The notes under the pieces were generated by a model that did no database searches, was not told where the DNA came from, and saw nothing but the letters and a program-made list of their open reading frames with translations. Shown piece by piece: positions 9,350 through 17,976 of a DNA stretch of 64,000 nt. Position numbers and translations under genes: made by a program. The stretch covers positions 26,474 to 90,473 of the forward strand of contig CAZCDS010000024.1 of the NCBI GenBank assembly GCA_964497585.1, given 5' to 3'. Position 1 is the stretch's first letter, and every line of letters begins with the position of its first letter. Source of the DNA: CAZCDS01 sp964497585 (GTDB lineage: Bacteria > Desulfobacterota > Desulfomonilia > Desulfomonilales > Desulfomonilaceae).

Positions 9350-10246
9350 TCAACCGCCTTCCTGTATAGTCTTGCCGAGCAGACCGGAAGGCCGAAAGAT
9401 GATGATCAAAGCCGCCAACGCGAAGATGAAGCCCATGGCGTACTTCTCCAGCACGAGTATGCCCAACGCGTAAAGCTGGCCGGTGATGAGCGCTCCGAGC
9501 AACGCGCCCCAGACATTGCCGAGACCCCCGATGATTACCACGAGAAACGATTCAATGATGATCTCCATGTCCATGCCGAGCGACAGACGGATCGTCGGTG
9601 CAATTACCACTCCGGCCAGCCCGGCAAGCCAGGTGGCCATCATGAAGACGATCGTGAACAATTGTCCTACGTTGTAGCCGAGGACATCCACCATGTCCTT
9701 GTGGTCCGCGGCCGCCCTCATCAGTTTCCCGAGCCTCGTCTGTGCCAACAGCACCCAAACCAGCACCGCAACCAGCAAACCGACGCCGATGATGAAGAAA
9801 TAGTACACGGGGAAACTGTGGCCCCAGATTTTTACAAAACCGCTCAAGGCATCGGGCATTCTCACGATGCGAAGGTCCACTCCCCATATCAATTTCGTGA
9901 GGTCGTTGAACACATAGATAAGTGCATATGTCAGCAGAATCTGGAGGAGGTGCTCCTTGCCATAGATACGGCGCAGGAGTGTGACTTCAACGATGCCTCC
10001 GACGATCGAGACGAGGGTGGGTACCACGATGAGAGCTATCCAAAAGCCGCCCGGGTATCCCATGAGCACTTGGGTCAACGTGTAGGCAAGATACGCGCCG
10101 AGCATATAGAAGGCTCCGTGCGCGAAATTGATCACCCTCATCACGCCGAATACGAGCGTCAGCCCCGACGCCATGAGAAAGAGGATCATCGCGCGACAGA
10201 GACCACTGATAAACTGCACGAATAGCATTGAGGGGTCGAATCCCAT
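9350..10246 (-). CDS. livH: branched-chain amino-acid-type ABC transporter permease (LivH)
   Basis: A polytopic membrane permease of about 298 residues. The family hallmark GVMRVINFAHGAFYMLGAY lies near the N-terminus, and GGLGNVWGALLGALI near the C-terminus is the conserved LivH helical hairpin. The ATG at 10246 gives the usual N-terminus (MGFDPSMLFVQFISG). A TTG at 10276 would add ten charged residues not expected for the family. It sits 80 bases downstream of the binding-protein gene and overlaps or abuts livM. Confidence 0.9.
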   Translation of the reverse strand: MGFDPSMLFVQFISGLCRAMILFLMASGLTLVFGVMRVINFAHGAFYMLGAYLAYTLTQVLMGYPGGFWIALIVVPTLVSIVGGIVEVTLLRRIYGKEHLLQILLTYALIYVFNDLTKLIWGVDLRIVRMPDALSGFVKIWGHSFPVYYFFIIGVGLLVAVLVWVLLAQTRLGKLMRAAADHKDMVDVLGYNVGQLFTIVFMMATWLAGLAGVVIAPTIRLSLGMDMEIIIESFLVVIIGGLGNVWGALLGALITGQLYALGILVLEKYAMGFIFALAALIIIFRPSGLLGKTIQEGG

Positions 10247-10327
10247 GTCCGTGCTCCGGAAAGCCCTCCCCGGCAATGGCTCGGTACGAGTCGAACGCCG
10301 GGGAAGGACGGTCAGTCGAGGAGATCG

Positions 10328-11590
10328 CTACTTGGCTTTCTTCCTCGCCTCGGCTATCTCCTTGCATGACGGGACCACCTTGTCAGGCGGGGTCATTACG
10401 ATATCCTTCATGATGGGGAAGGGATAGCCCTTCACCACAGCCAACTTGCCCCAGAAAGCCGGGGTCGAGGCTTGGTGGTCGCAGGCCCGCAACTTGATCG
10501 GGCCGACCGGGGACGGTATGGTCAGCCCCTCGAGCGCCTTGATCACCTTTGGGGTCTCAGTGGTTCCGGCCTTGAGGATGCCCTGAGTGAGGAATCTGGC
10601 CGCGCAGTAACCACCGAAAACGCCGATCCCGGAAGGATAAAGGTCGGCCTTGCCGGTCTTCTTCTTCGTGAACTCCGCGTACTTCTTGACGAAATCCCTG
10701 TTCGCTTTGTCGTCGGGATAGTACCAGAGGTAGTTGTTCCCGCCGTACGCGCCGATGGGCATTTTGTCCTTCAGCACCTTGGGGAAAAGGGAATCTCCCA
10801 GAGCATATACGAAGACCGGGACCTTCTCGAAGAGCCCGAAGAGCTTGGCCTGCTTAGTGAAAGAGATGAGCCCTGAGGCTCCGAACGCGCCGTAAACCGC
10901 GTCGGGCTTCTTGGCCATGAGCGCGGTGAGGTACGGCGTGTAATCGGTCTCTTTGAGTTTGGGCCAAGCTTCGCCGACTTTTTCCACGTCGGGCTTATTC
11001 TTCTTGAGCCCCTTCCAGAAATTGTCCGCGATGGAGTGGCCGTACTCATAATCGTCACCGATGATATACCACTTCTTGAAGGGCTTCTGAGCAGCATACG
11101 CACCACCCGCCAACCCCTCGATGTCAGCGCTGGGGCAGCCGCGAAACACGTACTTGTGGCCCTTTTCGCCGGTGATGCGATGGCTCCGGGAAATGTGCAC
11201 CATGAAGATAATCTTCTTCTTTTTCGCGAACTCGGAGACAGCCAGCCCGGCACTGCTGCTCACGGTGCCGGCGAGGAAGTCCACTCCCTCTTTGAGCACC
11301 AGCTCACGGGCGTGAGCAAGTGCTTCGTTGGCCTTGAACTTGCTGTCACGGGTGATGAGTTCGATCTTTCGTCCCTTGAGCCCTCCCTTGGCGTTGAATT
11401 CCTCGACGACCATCTGCCATGCGGCCAATGCCGGCTTAGTGAAGGCTGCCGCACCACCGGAGTAACAGTCGATGATCCCGATCTTGATCGGCTTCTCCGC
11501 ACTGGCGACTCCGGGGCTCAGGGCAAGAACCAGGACCGTCAGCAGCCCGAGAACCAGGCCGACTAGTCCGAACCGTTTGCGATACACCAT
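10328..11590 (-). CDS. livJ: periplasmic branched-chain amino-acid-type substrate-binding protein
   Basis: A 420-residue Leu/Ile/Val-binding-protein-family receptor (type 1 periplasmic fold). A signal peptide covers residues 1-31: basic MVYRKRF, a long hydrophobic core, and cleavage after PGVASA. The mature protein starts EKPIKIGIIDCYSGGAA, the canonical first strand. GGAGGG precedes the ATG at 11590. It leads the livHMGF genes, so it delivers the ligand to that channel. Ligand identity cannot be read from sequence; amino acids, amides and aromatic or fatty acids are all known in this family. Confidence 0.92.
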   Translation of the reverse strand: MVYRKRFGLVGLVLGLLTVLVLALSPGVASAEKPIKIGIIDCYSGGAAAFTKPALAAWQMVVEEFNAKGGLKGRKIELITRDSKFKANEALAHARELVLKEGVDFLAGTVSSSAGLAVSEFAKKKKIIFMVHISRSHRITGEKGHKYVFRGCPSADIEGLAGGAYAAQKPFKKWYIIGDDYEYGHSIADNFWKGLKKNKPDVEKVGEAWPKLKETDYTPYLTALMAKKPDAVYGAFGASGLISFTKQAKLFGLFEKVPVFVYALGDSLFPKVLKDKMPIGAYGGNNYLWYYPDDKANRDFVKKYAEFTKKKTGKADLYPSGIGVFGGYCAARFLTQGILKAGTTETPKVIKALEGLTIPSPVGPIKLRACDHQASTPAFWGKLAVVKGYPFPIMKDIVMTPPDKVVPSCKEIAEARKKAK

Positions 11591-12062
11591 TCTTTCCCTC
11601 CTTTGCTGAACGGTTTGATGTTGTTGCGGCTCGCGTAGCCGTTGGAAAAAAGGACTCCAATTCGTATTGTTGCGAAAAACCCATCCTTAGCTTTTGAGGC
11701 TCCTCAACCCTGTTGTTGGCCCTCGTCCCCGAATGGAGGGGATCCATGCTATCGTGCGGACTCAGGAGCGAGGTTCTTCAGATCATCCTGCAAGAGGAGG
11801 CCCTTCAGCCATTTCCCCGTTCTGGCCGAAGCCTGGAGGTGGTCGTTGTCTCGAGAAACGGATCTTGGCTTGCAACGCATGCCTGTTCGGGTCTTCGCCG
11901 GAACGTGCGCGCGGTCATGTTGTAGCGTAACCACTCAAGGAACTGACTGCGTCAGATTTAACCACAATATGGAACCGTAAGCGCTGTGTCAAGCCTTCAA
12001 TTGCCGTCCCTTCGCGGATCCTTGCGGGGCGATCCGCAGTGAGCCCGGGAAGCCAGCCCGTC
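11591..12062. other. upstream region of the liv operon
   Basis: There is no credible coding region here. Short frames lack ribosome sites and family resemblance. The region lies between the liv operon start and the 3' end of the FAD-dehydrogenase gene, so it should contain the liv promoter. I find no clear consensus boxes. Confidence 0.45.
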
Positions 12063-13424
12063 TCAGCCGGCAATTCGATTCGCTATGGCTTCGCCGGCCC
12101 TGAGACCGCTGGCCGACGCCTGAAGGAGTCCACGGGTGATTCCCGCCCCATCGCCGATGGCAAAAAGATTCGGGATCTGGGTCTCCAGTTCCGGGGACAG
12201 TTGTATGCGGTTGGAATAGAACTTCACTTCCACCCCGTAGAGTAGCGTGTCGCGCGAGTAAATCCCCGGCGTGAGTACATCCATAGCCTCAAGCATCTCC
12301 ATGATGCTCTTGAGTAACCTGTAGGGGAGGGCGAAGCTTAGATCTCCGGGAACCGCCGTCGAGAGGGTGGGGCGGGTAGTGCTTCTATCCAGTCTCTCGG
12401 AATTGGTCCGGCGTCCCTGAAGGAGGTCTCCAAGTCGCTGCACGATCACCCCATGGCCGAGCATGTTCGCAAGGCCCGCGATATCCCGGCCGTAGCGGAT
12501 CGCATCGTCGAAGGGCTGCGTGAAGGAAGCGCTCACCAGCAGGGCGAAGTTCGTGTTGTCGGTCCGTTTCCCGGAATAGGAATGGCCGTTGACGGTAACG
12601 AGGCCGTTGATTTCCTCGGTGACCACTTCGCCGTAAGGGTTCATGCAGAAGGTCCGGATCTTGTCCTCAAAGGTCCTGGAGTAGGCTACGAGTTTGGTTT
12701 CGTAACACAGATCCGTGAGACTAGTCATGATTGACGCGAGCGTCTCGACGCGAACGCCGATATCGACTGGATTCGGTCGTGAATCGAGGCCAAGCCTCTC
12801 TGCTTCTTGTCGCATCCACGAGGCGCCGACCCGGCCCGGCGCACAAACCACAACCGGCGCGAAGAACTCTTTGCCGGTGTCAGTGACAATTCCTCGCAGC
12901 GTTCCGTGCTCGACGATGATCTTGTCCGCGCGAGTGTTGTTGAGCATGTCGACCTTTCCGTTCAACTCTTCCTTCATTTGCAGGAGCATCCGAAAGCAGT
13001 TCTCCGTTCCCATGTGGCGCAATCGGTTAGGAACGAGTTCCATACCGGCCTTGCGAGCCTGAGTCTTCAAATCATCCAGTTCGTCGGAGGGGGTACAGTA
13101 GATCTTACTGGGAACCCCGAAGCGCAAATAGACCCGGTCTGCTTCCTCGAGTAATCTCAGCAGGGTAGGGCGGTCGAGATAATCGCTGAGGAATCCGCCC
13201 ACCTCAGGAGAGAGGGTCAGCTTGCCGTCACTGAACGCTCCCGCTCCGCCCCATCCGCAGATGATGTCCCTGCCTTTGTGTTCCCGCTGAGCTATGTCCT
13301 TGCCCATTTCCACCATCAGGATCTTCGGAACACCGCACTCCAACAGTTTCATCGCGCAGAAGATCCCCGCGGGACCCGCGCCCACTGTGATCACATCGTA
13401 CGCATTCGTCGAACCGCTTGGCAT
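12063..13424 (-). CDS. uncharacterised FAD-dependent dehydrogenase (COG2509-like)
   Basis: A 453-residue flavoprotein with the dinucleotide motif GAGPAG at residues 15-20 and an acidic strand end (MVEMGKD). The segment CGWGGAGAFSDGKL at about residues 57-70 is characteristic of the COG2509 dehydrogenases. The C-terminal FAD-closing motif is GDGAGITRGLLQASASGL. These proteins are predicted oxidoreductases of unknown substrate, related to FAD-dependent proteins such as HI0933/YhiN-type enzymes. GGGGAG lies about ten bases before the ATG at 13424. It is apparently monocistronic; the sequence upstream is a pseudogene region on the opposite strand. Confidence 0.85.
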   Translation of the reverse strand: MPSGSTNAYDVITVGAGPAGIFCAMKLLECGVPKILMVEMGKDIAQREHKGRDIICGWGGAGAFSDGKLTLSPEVGGFLSDYLDRPTLLRLLEEADRVYLRFGVPSKIYCTPSDELDDLKTQARKAGMELVPNRLRHMGTENCFRMLLQMKEELNGKVDMLNNTRADKIIVEHGTLRGIVTDTGKEFFAPVVVCAPGRVGASWMRQEAERLGLDSRPNPVDIGVRVETLASIMTSLTDLCYETKLVAYSRTFEDKIRTFCMNPYGEVVTEEINGLVTVNGHSYSGKRTDNTNFALLVSASFTQPFDDAIRYGRDIAGLANMLGHGVIVQRLGDLLQGRRTNSERLDRSTTRPTLSTAVPGDLSFALPYRLLKSIMEMLEAMDVLTPGIYSRDTLLYGVEVKFYSNRIQLSPELETQIPNLFAIGDGAGITRGLLQASASGLRAGEAIANRIAG

Positions 13425-13610
13425 GGTCTATACTCCCCGCACCAAGACCTCAGTTGGGACCGAGCAGCAAGTAGATCACACCTCCGCTTCTCGCGCAAGA
13501 AGGAACGGGATTCTTGCCATATCGGCACAAAGCGACTCAACACAGGAAGGTCAGGGAAGGGCTTTTTGCAGAAGAGAGCCCGCAGGCAAAATGCGGGAAA
13601 GACTTTCCTG
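13425..13610. other. non-coding start of the decayed region
   Basis: This segment lies between the FAD-dehydrogenase start and the recognisable isochorismatase remnant. An open plus frame crosses it, but I see no homology in it. It probably held the lost N-terminal half of the decayed hydrolase. Confidence 0.35.
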
Positions 13611-13890
13611 GCGGGATTTGGGGAAACGCCTTTGGTCGCGTATCTGAAAGAGCGTGCCATAGACGACCCCGTGGTCTGTGCCATGATGACCGCGATCTTT
13701 GTCAATTCAACGGTCCGGGACGCGTTCGACTACGGATTGAAATTCACTCTGTTTAGCGACGCTTGTGCATCTAGGAGCGTTACGTACCATACCATGGATA
13801 TCCGTTCGGAGCATGTCCACAGGCCCTTCGTCGCAGCAATGGGGACCTTTTTCGCAAAGAGGGTTACTGTGGACGAGTATCTGGAAAAGG
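13611..13890 (+). pseudogene. remnant of an isochorismatase-fold cysteine hydrolase
   Basis: A plus-strand frame that stays open from 13278 to 14189 contains a segment resembling the C-terminal half of isochorismatase/N-carbamoylsarcosine-amidase-like hydrolases. It reads ETPLVAYLKERAIDDPVV, then FVNSTVRDAFDYGLKFT, then LFSDACASR, and ends in a helix FFAKRVTVDEYL. In functional relatives the segment before STxRDA reads NVCVESTARDA, whose Cys is the nucleophile; here the equivalent residue is Phe (codon about 13698). The N-terminal half with the catalytic Asp and Lys strands is absent, and the flanking open frame lacks homology. I therefore read this as a decayed fragment. Confidence 0.55.
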
Positions 13891-14076
13891 CAGACTGGTA
13901 CGAGCCCGGAAGCCGCCGGGCAGCCCCGACCCGGCTTGGTGATGCGATGGCCGAGCCTTGGACCGGACAGAGGCGGGGATGCCTCGCCCACAAACAGAGT
14001 GTCACGCTCCGTCTTGGAAAAGGGGAAAGTGATGCCCCTCGGTTCGGACGAGGGGTCGGCGCGGCCAGCACGCGAT

Positions 14077-14880
14077 CTAGCCCAACCACCGTTTACGACG
14101 CCGGTAGTGTTTCACATTGCGATAGCTCCTCCTGCCGATTTCGGTTAGAGCGAGCTCGAATTCCCGCAGATCCCCCGTGCCGGAAATGACTTCCGCTTCG
14201 GCATCGAGCGCCACCGGGCCGTCTGCATCACGTAGGCGTATTTTGCGAAATATGGAGCCATGGCCGCATTCTGCTCCGCGAAGAGAAGCGCGACCTTTTC
14301 GTCTCTGGTCATGCGGGGGACGATCTCGAAGATCTCCTCGACGAGCAGCGGCGCCAATCCCATAGAAGGCTCATCCAGGAGCATGATTTTCGGCCTGGGC
14401 ATCATGGCCCGTCCGACCGCCGCCATCTGCAGCTCACAGCCTGAGATGTACCACGCCTTCGCTTCTGTGCGTTGCCTACGGGGGGAAATCCCCGTAGACC
14501 ATTTCCAGATGCCGCGAGATTTCCCTGTTGTTTCTCGTGTACGGGCCCGTATGCAGATTGTCTTCGGCGGTGAGGTGCTCGACGATGCCGCGGCCTTCCA
14601 TGCCTTGGATGATGCCCGGCTTGACCACTTCCGCTGCGTGCGTCTTGTCGATGGGCGTGCCTGCGAATTCGATGGTTCCCTTGGTCATCTCTATCGTTCG
14701 GCTCGTAGCAGGTCGGAGATTGTCTTGAGGGTGGTGCTCTTCTTCGCTCCGTTGGCCCCGAGGAGTGCGATGATGCCGCCTCGGGAACTTCAAGCGAGAC
14801 CAGCTTCAGCACCAGGATCACATGCTCATAGATGACCTCGTGTTGATCCTGAGAAGGAGATTGTCGCCGTTGGGGCTCAT
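14077..14880 (-). pseudogene. frameshifted LivF-type ABC ATPase
   Basis: Joining minus-strand frames reconstructs a nearly full-length LivF of about 268 residues. The parts are an N-terminal EVIYEHVILVLKLVSLEVPE, a P-loop GANGAKKSTT (the usual Gly before Lys is replaced by Lys), KGTIEFAGTPID, GIVEHLTAEDNL, a degraded signature ISGCELQM, Walker B IMLLDEPSMGLAP, and a typical tail RNVKHYRRRKRWLG before a TAG at 14077. About five frameshifts are needed, near 14840, 14778, 14700, 14482 and 14215. The ATG at 14880 overlaps the stop of the upstream binding-protein gene (ATGA), showing it was once coupled to that gene. Both frameshifts and active-site substitutions argue for genuine decay rather than only sequencing error. 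Confidence 0.8.
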
Positions 14881-16193
14881 TTTTTCTTCTTCCCTTTCTT
14901 TGCGGCGTAGTCTGCGGCTGACTTCTTTACCATTTCGTAGACCAGTTTCTTCATCGGCGGGATCCATTCGGAAATCTCCACCCACTTGGAGCCGTCCCAT
15001 TGCTGGAATTTGACCCAGCCGCCGCCCTGATGATCCGTGGGAGTTGTCTTGATGGGCGGCATGAAGCCTGCGGCTCCCAGCTCTTTCAGACGCGCCTCGG
15101 TGATGTCCAGGTGTTCCAGGGCCCACTTCATTTGCTCGCCGTTGACCGGCTTTGCACCGAACTTCTTGTACGCGGTGCGCAGAGCTTCGCAGGTTATGAT
15201 TCCGTGAATCACGCCTCGGTTGTAGTAGACCGAGCCGACACGGGTCACGGCCAGATTGCCCTTCTTCTTCATATAGATTTTGTCCAGGATTTCCTGGATC
15301 AATGGGAAGTTCCGGCCCACGCCGTGAAAATTGGTGGAAATATAGCCCTTGGCCGCTGCACCTGCCGGGACTACGTCTTCCTCTGAGCCGCACCACCAGA
15401 CGCCGATAATGTGGTCACGGGGAAATCCCACCCGGGCGGCTTCCTTGAGCGGCACCGTGCACGAGATCCCCCAGTTGCGGTCAATGACCCAGTCAGCTTT
15501 GAAACGGCGTTTGATGTCCACCCACTGAGCGCTCTGCTCCAGGCCTGGAGGAGAAACCGGGAAGAGGCCCAACTCGAAGCCGAACTTCTTGGCCATCACT
15601 TCCAGAACGGGTATGGTCTCCTGGCCATAGGAGGTGTCTAGGTAAAGGAGAGCAATCTTCTGACCCTTGAGTTTGTCCAGGCCCCCCAGCTTCTCAGCGA
15701 TGAACTTGATCATCCCGGTGGTCTGAGACCAATAGGTCGTCACGAGAGGAAAGACGTATGGGAAGATATCTCCACCGGCCTGCGCGTCGGCTCGGCCGTA
15801 TCCGATCGTCGTCAGCGGGATCTTGTCTTTCGTGGCCCGCTCCGTGAGCGCATAGGTGATGCCGGTGCTGATCGGGTGGATGACGCACGCGCCTCCGTGG
15901 AGCTTCTTCATCCGTTCGTAGCACTCCACCGCGCGGGAAGGGGAATAGGCGGTTTCGCACTCCTTCCATTTGAGTTTGATCCCGTCGATGCCGCGCTTGA
16001 GGTTGACAAGGTCGAAGTAGTCCTCCATGCCGCCGCATAGACCGCTTCCCCCGGCGGCGTACGGGCCGGTGCGATAGCACAGTAGGGGCAACCACTGAAC
16101 TTTCCCCTTCGCTGCAGCCACAGACGGAACAAGTGTGCCGACCATCAGCAGCGAGATTGCCAGAGCACAGTAGAACTTCGAAGCCTTTGACAT
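14877..16193 (-). CDS. branched-chain amino-acid-type ABC substrate-binding protein
   Basis: A 438-residue periplasmic receptor of the type 1 fold. The ATG at 16193 follows GGAGGT by seven bases and starts a clear signal peptide (MSKASKF, hydrophobic core, cleavage after SVAAA). An upstream in-frame start at 16319 would bury the signal peptide. The mature protein contains two alpha/beta lobes with RTGPYAAGGSGLCGGMEDY early and a Lys-rich C-terminus. It shares little with the livJ protein of the upstream operon and is closer in style to long aromatic-acid-type receptors. Its ATPase partner is a pseudogene and no permease genes are adjacent, so it is probably an orphan. Confidence 0.88.
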   Translation of the reverse strand: MSKASKFYCALAISLLMVGTLVPSVAAAKGKVQWLPLLCYRTGPYAAGGSGLCGGMEDYFDLVNLKRGIDGIKLKWKECETAYSPSRAVECYERMKKLHGGACVIHPISTGITYALTERATKDKIPLTTIGYGRADAQAGGDIFPYVFPLVTTYWSQTTGMIKFIAEKLGGLDKLKGQKIALLYLDTSYGQETIPVLEVMAKKFGFELGLFPVSPPGLEQSAQWVDIKRRFKADWVIDRNWGISCTVPLKEAARVGFPRDHIIGVWWCGSEEDVVPAGAAAKGYISTNFHGVGRNFPLIQEILDKIYMKKKGNLAVTRVGSVYYNRGVIHGIITCEALRTAYKKFGAKPVNGEQMKWALEHLDITEARLKELGAAGFMPPIKTTPTDHQGGGWVKFQQWDGSKWVEISEWIPPMKKLVYEMVKKSAADYAAKKGKKKK

Positions 16194-16517
16194 GGTCTGT
16201 ACCTCCTTGGATTGAATCAGCAAACGGTTTTTCCAGCTAAATCCCACTTTTTCCCTTGGCCGGCACGGCCGCGCGACCAGCCTCGGTATCAGGACCTCCA
16301 CCCTTGAGGGAACGGCCACAACCTCAGGTAGTCCCTGCTAGTGTTCCACAGGCGTGTCAATCCCAAGGGCTCGACCACAAGGAAGAAGATAAGCTCGCTC
16401 TTCGCGAAATCGCGTACCATAGTTTGACAGGGAAAGGAGGACATGTTTCTCCTTCTTGGAGTTCCACAAATCTGAAAAGGCGAGGAAGTCATATCCAGGA
16501 GCATACTCTACCACTGT
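16194..16517. other. intergenic region upstream of the orphan binding-protein gene
   Basis: No gene is supported. The region should hold the promoter of the binding-protein gene. Short frames reading into it are low-complexity shadows without ribosome sites. Confidence 0.4.
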
Positions 16518-16784
16518 TTAGGAGTTGAATGACCCCCGGCAAAACCGGGGACGCCCCACTTTTTTGGTTAAGGTGAAAATCAACAGCATGTATCCACCTC
16601 GGGGACCTCGCTTGCTGTTGAGATGAGCCGCCTTAAGAAGCGGTCCGAAAATCTGTTCCAGGTACCGCTTTGACATCTTTCGACGTCGGCTGATGTCCTT
16701 CATCTGGGTCGGACGTCCTCGGTTGTTGTGAACCATGTCGAAAAGCGTCCGAACACCGTAAGTCGTGGTGGCGTTTATCCGCAT
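16518..16784 (-). pseudogene. truncated Rrf2-family transcriptional regulator
   Basis: The N-terminal winged helix-turn-helix of Rrf2 proteins is present: MRINATTTYGVRTLFDM, a recognition-helix region KMSKRYLEQIFGPLLKAAHL, and the wing RGPRGGYML. Directly after GGYML the homology stops and 19 unrelated residues precede the stop. The usual dimerisation helix and any Fe-S-binding cysteines are therefore missing (full Rrf2 proteins have about 140-160 residues). An in-frame ATG at 16820 would add 12 residues. It may have regulated a neighbouring redox gene before truncation. Confidence 0.65.
16534..16565 (+). terminator. weak hairpin near an oligo-T run
   Basis: CCCCGG (16534-16539) and CCGGGG (16545-16550) form a six-pair stem around CAAAA. 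A T6 run starts ten bases later. The spacing is longer than in a classical intrinsic terminator, and no plus-strand gene ends here, so this is only a tentative call. Confidence 0.2.
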
Positions 16785-17435
16785 CCTCTTTGCCCTCGAT
16801 AGGTTGGTAATCTTGGACACTCTGTGGCGTTAGTTACTAATCTCTAGAAGTAAGATCAAGAATAGGGGAAAAGTGAGTTTACCGGAAAGGTCCACAACTG
16901 ACCTGAGGCAATGGGACAATACGGTGCTAACGCACGACTTCCGGGTTCCTCTTCGCACAGGCAGCGCGGAGATCTTGGGATGCGGCGCGCGGGGCCAAGG
17001 CCACATTCTCTGGATGCAGACTTTCCCGGGCTTCTGTCCAGTACGCGCGAGGAGCGGCACGGAATGCCGGGAGCCGCAGGACAGATCCTCGTCTTCATGC
17101 ACAGAGGCATCCCTACGATACTATTGGCAACATCGTACGAGGCAGACTATTCGGGAGGTACGCTGCGCAGGGATGGATAGGATGAGATAGGGGAACCACG
17201 CCTGTTACCATCCGAGAACATGGCCGGACGTGCGACTTCCCGGCGCTGAGCAGATCGCGTTTCTCGGGGAGTGCGGAGAACAAGCGACAGGATCTGCTTA
17301 TGAATCTTCCCACAGGTTTTGCGAGTACCCTGTCAATACCTCTCCGCATTCTGCACGTCCGGCACGAGCTGTCGGAGCGTGCAACAGACCGTCTTTGGCC
17401 GCGCCTCTGCAGGTGCGCGACCCGTATCTCAGGTC
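16785..17435. other. long intergenic stretch without recognisable genes
   Basis: Several overlapping open frames exist on both strands, but none shows a ribosome site, family motif or consistent codon pattern. Its position between a truncated regulator and an intact RRM gene fits a degraded region. Confidence 0.4.
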
Positions 17436-17714
17436 TCAAGCTTCGTCGAAGCGTCCGCCGCCGCGCGCACGGGGCCGGGCTTCGTTCACCCTTAGGCTGC
17501 GCCCGTCGAACTCTTTCGAATCAAGCTCTTCGATCGCGCGAAGGCCTTCTTCCCGATTGGGCATCTCGACAAAACCGAATCCCCGTGACCTGCCTGTGAA
17601 GCGATCCATGATGATCTTGGCCGAGTCGACCGTCCCATACTCTTCGAACAGTTCTCGAAGGCTTTCTTCGCTGGACTGATAATTCAGGTTGCCGACATAA
17701 ATGTTGATGCTCAC
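17436..17714 (-). CDS. small RRM-type RNA-binding protein
   Basis: A 92-residue single RNA-recognition motif. RNP2 is IYVGNL at residues 4-9 and RNP1 is SRGFGFVEM near residue 45. The usual four-stranded fold follows, with a short Arg/Gly tail (RPRARGGGRF). I chose the GTG at 17714 because AAGGAG lies seven bases upstream and the first strand begins immediately; a longer ATG start adds 24 unconserved residues. Such proteins are common as cold-shock or RNA-chaperone-like factors in Desulfobacterota and cyanobacteria. The reading frame is intact despite decayed neighbours. Confidence 0.88.
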   Translation of the reverse strand: MSINIYVGNLNYQSSEESLRELFEEYGTVDSAKIIMDRFTGRSRGFGFVEMPNREEGLRAIEELDSKEFDGRSLRVNEARPRARGGGRFDEA

Positions 17715-17976
17715 CTCACGGCTCCTTGTGAGTTGATGCCCTCTCATGCATGCAGGAGCGCCGCCGGGGACGTTGTCTCGTTCCACACCCCATGTCCTCG
17801 AGAAGACGCGATTGATGTGACCGAGAGGAAGTCCTTACGCGGGCGGCTTCACCTCACACTCATGGTCTTGCATAACGCCCGCGGTCCGGATCGGAAGGCA
17901 GGAGAGATACAAGCGGCACTGTTCATATTTGGATTTAGCGGGAAGAGCGGCAACTGTCAAGCAAATCCTGTATCGT

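Noticed and set aside
11694..11930. Short plus-strand frames upstream of the liv operon
   Set aside because: Overlapping frames in three registers, none with ribosome site or motif.
13278..14189. Intact 303-residue plus-strand gene
   Set aside because: Only about 90 residues resemble a known fold, the catalytic Cys is lost and the N-terminal half overlaps the FAD gene. Treated as a remnant.
16534..16565. Strong intrinsic terminator at the Rrf2 remnant
   Set aside because: The T run is ten bases from the stem and no plus-strand gene ends there. Listed only as a weak hairpin.
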